DNA from: Xanthobacteraceae bacterium
GTDB lineage: Bacteria > Pseudomonadota > Alphaproteobacteria > Rhizobiales > Xanthobacteraceae
Reading direction: 5' to 3'
Assembly (NCBI GenBank): GCA_019745775.1
Contig: JAIESR010000048.1
Location: 1 to 33,506 of the forward strand
Length of the DNA: 33,506 nucleotides
Part shown: piece by piece, positions 19,354 through 26,383 of the stretch
Layout: each line of letters starts with the position of its first letter
Numbering within the stretch: the first letter of the stretch is position 1
Translations under genes and position numbers: made by a program
The notes under the pieces: model-generated
What the model was told of the DNA's origin: nothing
Databases searched by the model: none
What the model saw: the letters and a program-made list of their open reading frames with translations, nothing else

Positions 19354-19387
19354 ATATTGACCCAAGTCAAATATTGATCCAGGTCAG
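19354..19387. promoter_or_regulatory. Tandem FNR/FixK-like boxes at copper module promoter
   Basis: Two adjacent 17-bp units, ATATTGACCCAAGTCAA (19354-19370) and ATATTGATCCAGGTCAG (19371-19387), differ at three transitions. Each contains a TTGAY-N4-RTCAR dyad like the FNR/FixK/NnrR consensus TTGAT-N4-ATCAA. They lie upstream of the Cys/His-rich gene on the minus strand. This suggests oxygen- or NO-linked control of the copper genes, by family resemblance. Confidence 0.6.
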
Positions 19388-19608
19388 CATCTTTCCCGGC
19401 GCATCCTGCCTATCTTTCTCGTTGAATGCGATCGCTTGTCGGTCGCAAGAAACACCGACGTTGGCAGGAATGCGTCCTGACTGTCCCGGCCACCGATGTT
19501 GTAGTCGGCAAGTTTTGTTGGCCCGCGCGGTGCTCAATAGTTCTTTGATAAACAGCCTGTTGGAGTCCGCTGGGTCCAGTGTTTCAACGCTGTAGAAATC
19601 GTCTAATA
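19388..19608. other. Spacer upstream of the copper module
   Basis: About 220 bases between the FNR-like boxes and the second direct repeat. Minus-strand frames spell patches such as DDFYSVETLDPADSNRLFI that look like decayed coding sequence, but I cannot assign a family. No RNA gene is seen. Confidence 0.4.
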
Positions 19609-19809
19609 TGGACGGGAGATGAATGGTGCGAGCTTGAGCGTTGTGGTGCCGGTGCCACAGCCCAGTTCCATCACGATGTCGGAGCTGCGAAGAAGACCGC
19701 GGGTGCGCGCAAGCGTGCGCTCGTAGCCGGTCAGGTCCGTGATCGGATCGGCGGCATACTTCCGCGCGGCCCGGTTCCAAAACTGCGCGTCGGCGTCGCG
19801 AAGCATCAT
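19603..19809 (-). pseudogene. Truncated copy of the methyltransferase gene
   Basis: The first 66 or so codons of the 15159-15812 methyltransferase are repeated here, including motif I (VMELGCGTGTTTLKLAPF), and then the frame ends three codons after FISR. Domain parts beyond motif I are missing, so no activity is expected. It is part of the 267-bp repeat 19614-19880. Confidence 0.85.
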
Positions 19810-19880
19810 TGCTCTCCCCGCAGGCCCGAACCCCTGTGAGTTCCGCGCCGCTTGTTCACGCAAATGGTACCAGCCATCGG
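19614..19880. repeat. 267-bp direct repeat, copy 2
   Basis: Same orientation as 15617-15883 and about 96% identical, with differences that are transitions. Left of this copy is the copper module; right of it is the leader of the PQQ sugar dehydrogenase gene. Recombination between the copies would remove about 4 kb and leave one complete methyltransferase gene next to the dehydrogenase. Confidence 0.85.
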
Positions 19881-20010
19881 TGGGAACCGACGTTGCACAA
19901 GCTTGCGCGGTCGCACTACAATCGATCCACAGAATGAAGCTTTCGGCTCAGGTCCGGCAGACCGTGGGCCTTTATCAGGGAGAGACTTACCACAATCGGA
20001 GGAGGCATCG

Positions 20011-21288
20011 ATGATCCGACGTATTCGTTTCGCGTTGCGTTGTACGTTACTGGCCTCATTTGTCCTGCCCGGGTTGGCGGCGGCGCAAAGCCCTAGCGGT
20101 ACTCCCGTCCTCACCAGCACCACCGTGATGTCGGGCCGTGACCTAACGTGGGACATGGCGTTCCTCCCCGACGGCACGATGTTCTTCACCGAGAAGTGCC
20201 GTGGACTGTCGGTCCGGTTACCGTCCGGCACGGTCAACGCCCTGCTCGGCATGAAGGATTCCAAGGGCTACCCGGACACCGCATCCGACCTCTTCTGCAG
20301 CGGTCAGGCCGGCATGAGCGGTGTGGCAATCGACCCCGACTTCGCCAGCAACCGTTTCATCTACGTGTTCTCGGCGTCGAGCATGACCGCGCCAGGAACC
20401 AATCGGGTGCTGCGGCTCACGGTCAGTTCCGACCTGACCAAGGTCTCGAACCGGCAGGACATCGTCACCGACATCGCCTACAAGCCGAAGCCCAGCAACC
20501 ATCCCTTCGGCGATGCCGGCGCGCACAACGGCGGGCGGCTGCGCTTCGGCCCCGCGGACGGCTTCCTGTACGTAACGACGGGCGACACCCACAACGGCGA
20601 GGTGCCGCAAAGCCCGACCCGCATGGGTGGCAAGGTGCTCCGCATCGATCGGGACGGCAAGGCCGCGCCCGGCAACAACGCGCCGCAGGGTTTCGATGCG
20701 CGCGTCTTCACTTATGGACATCGCAACCCGCAAGGCATCTGCTTCCGCCCCGGTACCAACCAGCCCTACACGGCGGAGAACGGTCCCTGGCATAGCGACG
20801 AGGTGACGGCGCTCACCGCCGGCGGCAACGGCGGATGGGATCCGCGCCCCAACGTCGCCGGCCGCGGCGACTGCCCCGACGGGTATTGCGGATACTCGCC
20901 GAACCAGATGGGCGCGATGGATCCGAAGGAACGGTCGGCGTTCATGCCGATGACCGACACCAAGACCTATCCTAACGCCATGAAGCCGGCCTGGAACAAC
21001 GACATGCTTTCGCAGGGCATGTCGTCATGCACGTTCCTGAACGGCCAGCAGTGGAAGGACTGGAACGGCCGGATGGTCGTAACCTTCATGGGTATCGGCA
21101 TCCACGGAACGCCGGTCGGTAACCGCCTCGACGTGCTCAACATCACGCCCGACGGCGCGTCCGCCACGCGCACCACGGTGTCCTTGCCGATGCCGGCCGG
21201 ACGCTTCCGCTCCGTCGTGCAGGCGCCGGACGGCAGCATGTACGTGGCCACCGACCAAGGCGACATCTACCAGCTCAAGCCCAACTGA
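20011..21288 (+). CDS. PQQ-dependent sugar dehydrogenase-like protein, exported
   Basis: A 425-aa protein with a Sec signal peptide (residues 1-25, ending GLAAAQ). The rest fits the six-bladed beta-propeller of soluble aldose sugar dehydrogenases (GSDH/YliI family): DLTWDMAFLPDGTMFFTEK, GMSGVAIDPDFASNRFIYV, the catalytic-region sequence GDAGAHNGGRLRFGPADGFL, FTYGHRNPQGICFRPGT and ENGPWHSDEVTAL. It oxidises sugars in the periplasm and passes electrons to the respiratory chain. The start is ATG 20011 with GGAGGAGG upstream. The cytochrome c gene follows closely and is a plausible electron acceptor. Substrate and metal content are not determined here. Confidence 0.9.
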   Translation: MIRRIRFALRCTLLASFVLPGLAAAQSPSGTPVLTSTTVMSGRDLTWDMAFLPDGTMFFTEKCRGLSVRLPSGTVNALLGMKDSKGYPDTASDLFCSGQAGMSGVAIDPDFASNRFIYVFSASSMTAPGTNRVLRLTVSSDLTKVSNRQDIVTDIAYKPKPSNHPFGDAGAHNGGRLRFGPADGFLYVTTGDTHNGEVPQSPTRMGGKVLRIDRDGKAAPGNNAPQGFDARVFTYGHRNPQGICFRPGTNQPYTAENGPWHSDEVTALTAGGNGGWDPRPNVAGRGDCPDGYCGYSPNQMGAMDPKERSAFMPMTDTKTYPNAMKPAWNNDMLSQGMSSCTFLNGQQWKDWNGRMVVTFMGIGIHGTPVGNRLDVLNITPDGASATRTTVSLPMPAGRFRSVVQAPDGSMYVATDQGDIYQLKPN

Positions 21289-21365
21289 GCTTGATCGGCA
21301 GGCCACGAACGCGACGACACGGACAAAAGGGCGCCGCGCCTTACACCGCGGCGATACGGCTGATC

Positions 21366-21680
21366 GTGATTGACTTCCGCCAACTCGCTACAGCCGCTTT
21401 CGCCGCGCTTCTGACATCGTCGGCCGCTTTCGCAAGCGCCGAATTGGCCAGGAGCAAGAACTGCGTGGCCTGCCATTCTGCCGAACGGAAGATGATCGGT
21501 CCGACTTACAAGGCCATCGCCGAGCGCCATGGCAAGGATGAATCCGCGATCAAGCTCTTGAGCGAAAAGATCGTGAAGGGTGGCGGCGGCAATTGGGGTC
21601 AGCTGCCGATGCCTCCTCAACCGGGCGTTTCGCCGGAGGAAGCCGAAGCTCTGGCGAAGTGGATTCTGTCCCACGAATAG
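21366..21680 (+). CDS. Small class I cytochrome c
   Basis: A 104-aa monoheme cytochrome c. A hydrophobic signal region (FRQLATAAFAALLTSSAAFA) is followed by the heme site CVACH and a likely Met ligand in LPMPPQP about 50 residues later, with the final helix EEAEALAKWILSHE. This matches the cytochrome c551/c552 group. GTG 21366 gives a normal signal peptide; a TTG at 21291, just after the dehydrogenase stop, would add 25 basic residues. It is probably cotranscribed with the sugar dehydrogenase and may carry its electrons. Confidence 0.85.
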   Translation: MIDFRQLATAAFAALLTSSAAFASAELARSKNCVACHSAERKMIGPTYKAIAERHGKDESAIKLLSEKIVKGGGGNWGQLPMPPQPGVSPEEAEALAKWILSHE

Positions 21681-21749
21681 GGTGCGCGGCGCCACACGCG
21701 CCAACTGACGCCAAGTGACAAAGGCCATGTAAGAGGCAGGGGTTGAGAA

Positions 21750-21800
21750 TGGCGCGCCCGAAGAGATTCGAACTCCTGACCCCCAGATTCGTAGTCTGAT
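21750..21800 (-). other. 3' part of tRNA-Arg(ACG): probable attachment site
   Basis: On the minus strand the sequence reads as the anticodon arm (CAGA, loop CTACGAA, TCTG, anticodon ACG), variable loop, a T arm with TTCGAAT, acceptor 3' strand CGGGCGC, discriminator G and CCA at 21750. The 5' half (acceptor 5' strand and D arm) is missing: sequence beyond 21800 does not pair. A tRNA 3' fragment directly beside an integrase gene is the usual left or right junction of an integrated element. The intact tRNA should lie at the element's other end, which is not in this window. Confidence 0.8.
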
Positions 21801-21973
21801 TTGAGCGCCTTTCGAGTGTACTCCACTGCACGTTGCCATACTCTGGCCATCCTCACAAGTTACTGATTGATCTGGATATTCGTGCTATGGCGCACTGTAG
21901 CGTAGCGCGACCTCGATAATCCTTTATCGAGGAGTTCCCCAGACTAAACCCAGACTATTGTGGGGAGAGCACT

Positions 21974-23290
21974 ATGGCTGATCAACGCCAGATTCTTACC
22001 GACAAGTGCATCGCGCGTTTGTCGTTCGCGGGAGAGAAGCAATACAAGGTCCGCGACAGCGAACTTCCGGGGTTCTTTGTGTTAGTCGGCAAGCGCCGAA
22101 AGAGCTTCATGGCTCAAGGGGAATTCTGGCGCGATGGTGCTCGCGAATTCACTGCACAGGTCAAGCTCGGAGACTTTGGAGATATCTCCACGCGCGAAGC
22201 TCGAGGCAAAGCTAAGCATGCCCTCGGATCAATCGCGCGAGGACGGCGGCCGGGCGAAGAGATAAAAATCAAACGCGGCTCAATCACACTGCGCCAAGCT
22301 TGGGAGCGCTACCGCGACGCTCACATGATCCGAAAGGGTCGGAGTGCAGGTACGATTGAGAACTACCGCGATCATATGGAGCGGCTGTTCGAGCACTGGC
22401 TCGACAAACCGCTTGCCCGCCTCGGTCGGCAGCCGAAGCTTGTCGCCGAGCGCCACGACCAAATCACCAAGGAGAATGGCGCTTATATCGCTAATGGCGC
22501 AATGCGGAGTCTTCGTGCGGTTTACAACCATGCGCGAAAAACGAACCGCGATCTGCCTCCCGAAAATCCCACGTTGGCGGTAGATTGGAATCAGGAAGAA
22601 CGGCGGAATAGCGGTATGGGAGCGGCTGACCTTCCCGCCTGGTTGGAAGAATTAAGGCTGTTGGAGAATCCCATCCGGCGTGAATTCCACTTGCTGACGC
22701 TGCTCAGTGGATCTCGACCGACAGCTCTAAAGAACGCGCGGATAGAGCGCGTCGACTTGCGCATGCGCGTGCTACACATTCCAAAGCCGAAAGGTGGGGA
22801 AGAGCGGGCTTTCGATGTTCCTCTGTCGCGTGCAATGATCCGGTGCATTATCCGCGCGATCCGCATCGGTCGGATGCTGTATCCGGATCAAGCAAACGAG
22901 TGGCTCTTCCCTGCCGACAGTGAATCCGGGCACCTGATTGAGCACAAAGAAGAGCGCGGAGTTCTTTACAAATGGGGGAACGATCTGCGGCAAAGTTACC
23001 GCACCATTGCGCAGTCGGTCGGTGTGTCCAAGCTCGATATTCATCTTCTGATGAACCACTCTTTGCCCGGCGTGAACGAGGGCTACATTACACGGGACAA
23101 GTTGCTCAATGATCTGCTTCGAAAGCAACAAGAGCGAATTTCGGCCGTCATTCTTAAGCAGGCGGCAAAGGCCAAGGAAGACCTAACAACACATTGGCTG
23201 AAGTCCAGTAGGATCGATTTGCCACTTAGCGACACAGGCGCCCAATCGCACGGAGAAAAGCCGGTCGGACCGCAAGAACTGGCGGCTTAA
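21974..23290 (+). CDS. Tyrosine recombinase (phage-type integrase)
   Basis: A 438-aa integrase. The N-terminal arm-binding DUF4102-like part has VRDSELPGFFVLVG and VKLGDFGDISTREARGKAK. A core-binding domain follows (about residues 105-205), and then the catalytic domain: Arg in LLSGSRPTALKNARIERVD, Lys in PKPKGGEERAFDVPL, the HxxR box as NDLRQSYRTIA, His in LLMNHS, and the nucleophile Tyr in VNEGYI. The box II His is replaced by Asn. ATG 21974 has GGGGAG upstream. It lies 170 bases inside the tRNA-Arg fragment and presumably catalysed integration there. Confidence 0.9.
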   Translation: MADQRQILTDKCIARLSFAGEKQYKVRDSELPGFFVLVGKRRKSFMAQGEFWRDGAREFTAQVKLGDFGDISTREARGKAKHALGSIARGRRPGEEIKIKRGSITLRQAWERYRDAHMIRKGRSAGTIENYRDHMERLFEHWLDKPLARLGRQPKLVAERHDQITKENGAYIANGAMRSLRAVYNHARKTNRDLPPENPTLAVDWNQEERRNSGMGAADLPAWLEELRLLENPIRREFHLLTLLSGSRPTALKNARIERVDLRMRVLHIPKPKGGEERAFDVPLSRAMIRCIIRAIRIGRMLYPDQANEWLFPADSESGHLIEHKEERGVLYKWGNDLRQSYRTIAQSVGVSKLDIHLLMNHSLPGVNEGYITRDKLLNDLLRKQQERISAVILKQAAKAKEDLTTHWLKSSRIDLPLSDTGAQSHGEKPVGPQELAA

Positions 23291-23468
23291 GATAAAGCTT
23301 GCTCTGACGCTTCGACTTCATCGGTATGGCCATTTCGACCTCCATCTCTCGAGCCAACAAGGGCAAGGTCGAGCCGCCGCCGCTCTATCCCCAACTACTA
23401 CGTCTGGAATTCCCGACTGTCACCCCCGCTCATTTCGAAAGGACGATCCCCAGGCCCTCCACAAGTTC

Positions 23469-23494
23469 GGCCCGCGCGGCGAACCGCGCGGGCC
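23469..23494. terminator. Strong hairpin with tetraloop
   Basis: A perfect 11-bp stem (GGCCCGCGCGG/CCGCGCGGGCC) with a CGAA loop (TTCG on the minus strand). It lies 18 bases beyond the stop of the minus-strand Asn-rich frame and 179 bases after the integrase, so it can end transcription of the former and perhaps of both. Confidence 0.6.
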
Positions 23495-23511
23495 GTCTTC
23501 CTTGGTCGCTA

Positions 23512-23855
23512 TTAGATGTCGTCAGCTGGGCCGCTGGTCAGGTTATCACCCGCGGCGGTGATGTCGATCTGGTTGAACTGGATGTTGGCGCCCATAACAA
23601 TGTTCTGCGTGAACGCCTCCTGGCTCGCCAGAGCATCGGTCTCGACCTTGTTGTCGACCTCGTTGTCGAGCTTGTTCCCGTTGGAATTCTCGTTTTTGTT
23701 CTCGTTCTTGTTGTCGTTGTCATTCGCGTTGTCATTCTTGTTTTCCGACAACGCGAACTGGAACTGCCCCTGGCCCTGGCCTGGGCTTGACCCTGCAACT
23801 GCGCCTGAAGCTGCGCCTGCAGCTCAGCCCAGCGGATCAACAAACAGGACAACGT
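23512..23855 (-). pseudogene. Asn/Gln-rich low-complexity protein, frameshifted fragment
   Basis: The intact C-terminal frame (23512-23751) encodes 79 residues: an Asn/Asp/Lys/Glu run (NDNANDNDNKNENKNENSN) and then TQNIVMGANIQFNQIDITAAG. Upstream, in another frame, lies a Gln-rich run (LQAQLQAQLQGQAQ). One missing C in a GCCCAGG context near 23775 separates them: restoring it would join QGQAQ to QGQFQFALSENKN. From memory, Bradyrhizobium genomes carry long Gln/Asn-rich proteins with the same C-terminal sequence; this would be the tail of one. The 5' end is lost where an acetyltransferase fragment begins. Confidence 0.5.
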
Positions 23856-23861
23856 CAACAA

Positions 23862-24120
23862 TTGCATCTACCGTATGCAGAACTGCCCAATGATTGGAAT
23901 CGTTATCTTGAGGGCATCAGCACAAATACCCGGCAGAAGATCAGGCGCTTCCTGCGTCAAGTCGAGAGCTCGGAAGAGTTTCGTGTCACGTGCGCCGACC
24001 GGGATACGGTCGACCGCGACATCAAGATGCTTCTACGGTTTTGGGCGATCAAATGGGCGCCCCGAAAGGGCGATCGAACCGAAGGCATCGTCCGAACAAG
24101 CTACGCGACATTGATGCGGC
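23862..24120 (+). pseudogene. FemAB/CelD-like acetyltransferase fragment
   Basis: About 85 codons read LPNDWNRYLEGISTNTRQKI, RRFLRQVESSEEF and a following helix with DIKMLLRFWAIKWAPRKG. This resembles the central part of GNAT proteins of the Acetyltransf_6 (CelD/BioF2-like) type. Both ends are missing: it begins inside the Gln-rich remnant and stops at about 24120, where a reverse transcriptase fragment on the other strand begins. It is not expected to be functional. Confidence 0.55.
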
Positions 24121-24313
24121 TTTCGCGGGTTAGCAGCGAGAAACGATAGTTCCCAGACAGGAGTTCGGCCTTGATCTGCTCCTTCTCGCGTGGCCAGCAG
24201 CGGCGTAACGCTCACACGTCCGAGTTTGCCGAATAATCCCGTCGCCGCCGACATAGCCATTCGTAGGCCGTGTCCAGCACGTCGTCGGAGGTGATTTGGG
24301 TGAGGATCGACAT
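24118..24313 (-). pseudogene. Reverse transcriptase N-terminal fragment
   Basis: From ATG 24313 the frame reads MSILTQITSDDVLDTAYEWL, CRRRRDYSANSDV, a TGA at 24214-24212 where Trp is expected, then ALRRCWPREKEQIKAELLSG and NYRFSLLTR. The pattern (W-x-LR-x2-W-x2-EK followed by LLxGxYxFxxL) resembles the N-terminal part of a group of bacterial reverse transcriptases. The polymerase domain is absent. The stop codon and the abrupt end at about 24118 mark a dead fragment. Confidence 0.5.
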
Positions 24314-24423
24314 ACCAAGAGGCCCGGGCGTGATCAAAAATGAGCTGACGACATCAAATGTGACGCAACGTGATGATGAAAAATTGGAGACACTTACCGC
24401 CCCAATCCCCGTCCCCTATTCGT

Positions 24424-25647
24424 TCAGAAAATCGGATGCAGTGGTGCAGCTGACGAGGCTCCCTGCGTTTGATGTGCAACCCACCGAGTGCTCAGGTCCG
24501 GCGGGAGCCGGTCGATAAGGTCCAGCACCACATCCACTGAGCGCATCAAGCTTCGGCAATGAACCGTTTCAGTCGAGGCTGCCGAGCCGTTCTCGAAAAT
24601 CTTGTTCGCCGGCGCTCCTCCGCCGCAAACCCCGTAATAGGCGCACGTGGAAGCACATTGCTGCAAGCCTGCGCCTATATCCGCGTAAAGGCTGCTCTCC
24701 ATCACGCGAGCCGCGATCTGTTCAAATTCGAGATCACGCAAATTCCCGAAGCAGAAGTCATACCGCTCATGCTTGAGGCCCAGGAGCTCGGGTGAGAATG
24801 TCGAGACATTTCCGTCAGAGTCGACGGAGATGATACGAAAGGGCTCAGCTTGTTCATTTCGAATTTCGGCGCCATGACCCTGGATCGCCCGCATGGAGCT
24901 TTCGACCTCGCGTACAAGAACGGGTTGTTGACGTTGAAAGCTGAGGTCGAGAAAGCGCTCCAAGAAGGAGCGATAGCGCGCGTCCGCTGCGGCGCTGTTC
25001 ACAAATCTCGACCTGCTATTTAGCCCCTCCTGCTCCTCGATGTTGAAACAGATGTATTCGATGGCATTGTCGACGTAGAAGTCGAGCATCTGCTCAAGCT
25101 TCGCCATGCTTTCGACGGTCAGGACCGAAATCACGTGGAATGGAATGCCCGCGCGCTGCAGCCGCCGAAGGCCCTCATGGGTTAGGTTGAACGACCCGGC
25201 GCCGTTCCTCTGTTTGCGGTGTAGGTCGTGTAACTCGGCGGGCCCATCTATACTGACGCCGATGTTGATGTTCCATTTCTGAATTAGCTCGCACCAAGCG
25301 TCGGAAATCAGGGTGCCGTTTGTCTGAAACGAATGGCGCACGTGCAAGCCAGGCGGCGACAAATCTTTGATCAGTTGAAACATCTGCTCATAATATTTAA
25401 CCGGGAGAACCAGCGGTTCTCCCGCGTGCCACACGACCGTTACTAGCTCGCGGACCGTGGGGAAGCGCAATAGCTTCCTGAAAATCACTTGGGCCAGTTC
25501 AAACGAGAGGCGCTTCTTGGACGATCGATCGGGGAGATAACAATAGGAGCAATCAATGTTGCAGAATGGTGTGGGCTGGACAACCAGGAGGCTGGTTTGG
25601 CTAAACGGCATATCACCGACACCCGAGCGCTTGAGTGGCGGGCTCAT
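24424..25647 (-). CDS. Radical SAM/SPASM peptide maturase, GrrM/OscB type
   Basis: A protein of about 407 aa. The radical SAM cluster site CNIDCSYC has Cys near residues 29, 33 and 36, followed by WHAGEPLVLP and SFQTNGTLISDAWCELI. The C-terminal SPASM domain has CASTCAYYGVCGGGAPANK and a last Cys in VHCRSL, which bind auxiliary Fe-S clusters. The opening LLVVQPTPFCNIDCSYCYLP is typical of GrrM/OscB enzymes, which form C-C links between an aromatic ring and the side chain two residues on in secreted precursor peptides. ATG 25647 is used; ATG 25611 is possible. The precursor gene ends 33 bases upstream, so the two form an operon. Identification as GrrM is by motif and partner. Confidence 0.85.
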   Translation of the reverse strand: MSPPLKRSGVGDMPFSQTSLLVVQPTPFCNIDCSYCYLPDRSSKKRLSFELAQVIFRKLLRFPTVRELVTVVWHAGEPLVLPVKYYEQMFQLIKDLSPPGLHVRHSFQTNGTLISDAWCELIQKWNINIGVSIDGPAELHDLHRKQRNGAGSFNLTHEGLRRLQRAGIPFHVISVLTVESMAKLEQMLDFYVDNAIEYICFNIEEQEGLNSRSRFVNSAAADARYRSFLERFLDLSFQRQQPVLVREVESSMRAIQGHGAEIRNEQAEPFRIISVDSDGNVSTFSPELLGLKHERYDFCFGNLRDLEFEQIAARVMESSLYADIGAGLQQCASTCAYYGVCGGGAPANKIFENGSAASTETVHCRSLMRSVDVVLDLIDRLPPDLSTRWVAHQTQGASSAAPLHPIF

Positions 25648-25680
25648 TTTACAGCTCAACCCCGGTTGTCCTGCCGGGTC

Positions 25681-25950
25681 TTAACGGTGGTGATGATTAT
25701 GCCAGTTATGCCAGTTATGCCAATTGTTCCAGTTATGCCAGTGTTGTGCGACACGGTCTTGTTCGCTCGATCCACTATCGGACGTTGTTGATCCGGTTGG
25801 CGCGGCAAGCTTCGCAATTTCGTCGAGCTTGGCCTGTGCGCCCGCAATCCTTTGGTCAAGCGAAATGCTGTTAGAGTTCGTCGTCGTAGCGGAGGCTGCA
25901 CCCGATGTTACAATGAGTGCAGCTAGAATTCCGAAAACCTTACCAAACAT
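25681..25950 (-). CDS. Cyclophane RiPP precursor, GrrA-like, with W-X-N repeats
   Basis: An 89-aa peptide. Residues 1-21 form a signal peptide (MFGKVFGILAALIVTSGAASA). A leader helix ISLDQRIAGAQAKLDEIAKL (residues 29-48) resembles the conserved segment of GrrA precursors. A Ser/Thr linker follows. The core, residues 71-85, is five contiguous triplets WHN, WNN, WHN, WHN, WHN, ending in HHHR. Aromatic-X-Asn is the triplet cross-linked by three-residue cyclophane-forming radical SAM enzymes. The core is encoded by 9-bp tandem repeats. ATG 25950 has GGGAGGG about ten bases upstream. Unlike typical GrrA it has His rather than Gly in the middle position, and the motifs have no spacers. Confidence 0.82.
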   Translation of the reverse strand: MFGKVFGILAALIVTSGAASATTTNSNSISLDQRIAGAQAKLDEIAKLAAPTGSTTSDSGSSEQDRVAQHWHNWNNWHNWHNWHNHHHR

Positions 25951-26039
25951 GATGATCAGCCCTCCCAGGTGCGACATAGGTTGCAACTTCTATCTTCTAT
26001 GCCGCATAATTACATGTCAAGGTCGATAGCTTTTAAAAT

Positions 26040-26300
26040 GGTAATCTGCACTGCCTGGTCCTTGGGCTATTGGAAGCCACGCACACGATGGCGGGGCACT
26101 CCGATTGGTCGGGTGGTCAGCGTGTTCGACAGAGAACGGGTGCAACGCGCTCTCTATCCCGTCCACAATCATGCGCGCCATCACATCCCTGCGCAATTCG
26201 AATCGGATCAGCTTCCTTCGCGGCAACGAGCGCGTCGTACAATCGCTTCTGCTTGTCGAGCGTGGCGGTTTCGATCACATCGACCAGCGTGAGCACTAAG
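26040..26300 (-). pseudogene. Unrecognised small gene, apparently frameshifted
   Basis: One minus-strand frame gives LDALVLTLVDVIETATLDKQ and KRLYDALVAAKEADPIRI, a regular amphipathic helix pattern. About ten codons later a second frame continues plausibly with LRRDVMARMIVDGIESAL. A shift near 26200 would join them. There is no start with a good ribosome site; the left half runs into a tRNA-like scar. I do not recognise the family. It may be a small phage- or island-type protein that has decayed, or the pattern may be chance. Confidence 0.3.
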
Positions 26301-26313
26301 GCGTCGAGTTCAG

Positions 26314-26337
26314 CGGAAGGGGTGGGATTCGAACCCG
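26314..26337 (-). other. 3' end of a tRNA (Ser-like): possible second attachment scar
   Basis: On the minus strand GGGTTCGAATCCCACCCC followed by TTCCG matches the T-loop, the 3' T-stem, the acceptor 3' strand CCCTTCC and discriminator G expected of a tRNA-Ser. Sequence 5' of this block cannot form the T-stem, and CCA is not kept. So it is a scar of about 23 bases, not a gene. Confidence 0.45.
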
Positions 26338-26383
26338 AATTTGAATGCCGGACGAGACGGCGGCGCACTGATATCAAAATCAT

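Noticed and set aside
19388-19608. Protein-like patches (DDFYSVETLDPADSNRLFI) considered as a phospholipase D remnant
   Set aside because: The HKD motif and its surroundings are absent; resemblance is too short to name.
21750-21835. A complete tRNA gene
   Set aside because: The acceptor 5' strand and D arm are missing; only the 3' half is present.
23326-23790. Plus-strand open frame opposite the Asn-rich protein (Val/Leu-rich)
   Set aside because: Its Val/Leu run is the complement of the Asn/Asp/Lys/Glu codons; it has no ribosome site.
25681-25750. TGGCATAAC tandem units considered as a CRISPR or regulatory repeat
   Set aside because: They lie in frame within the precursor gene and encode W-H-N; there are no spacers of regular length.
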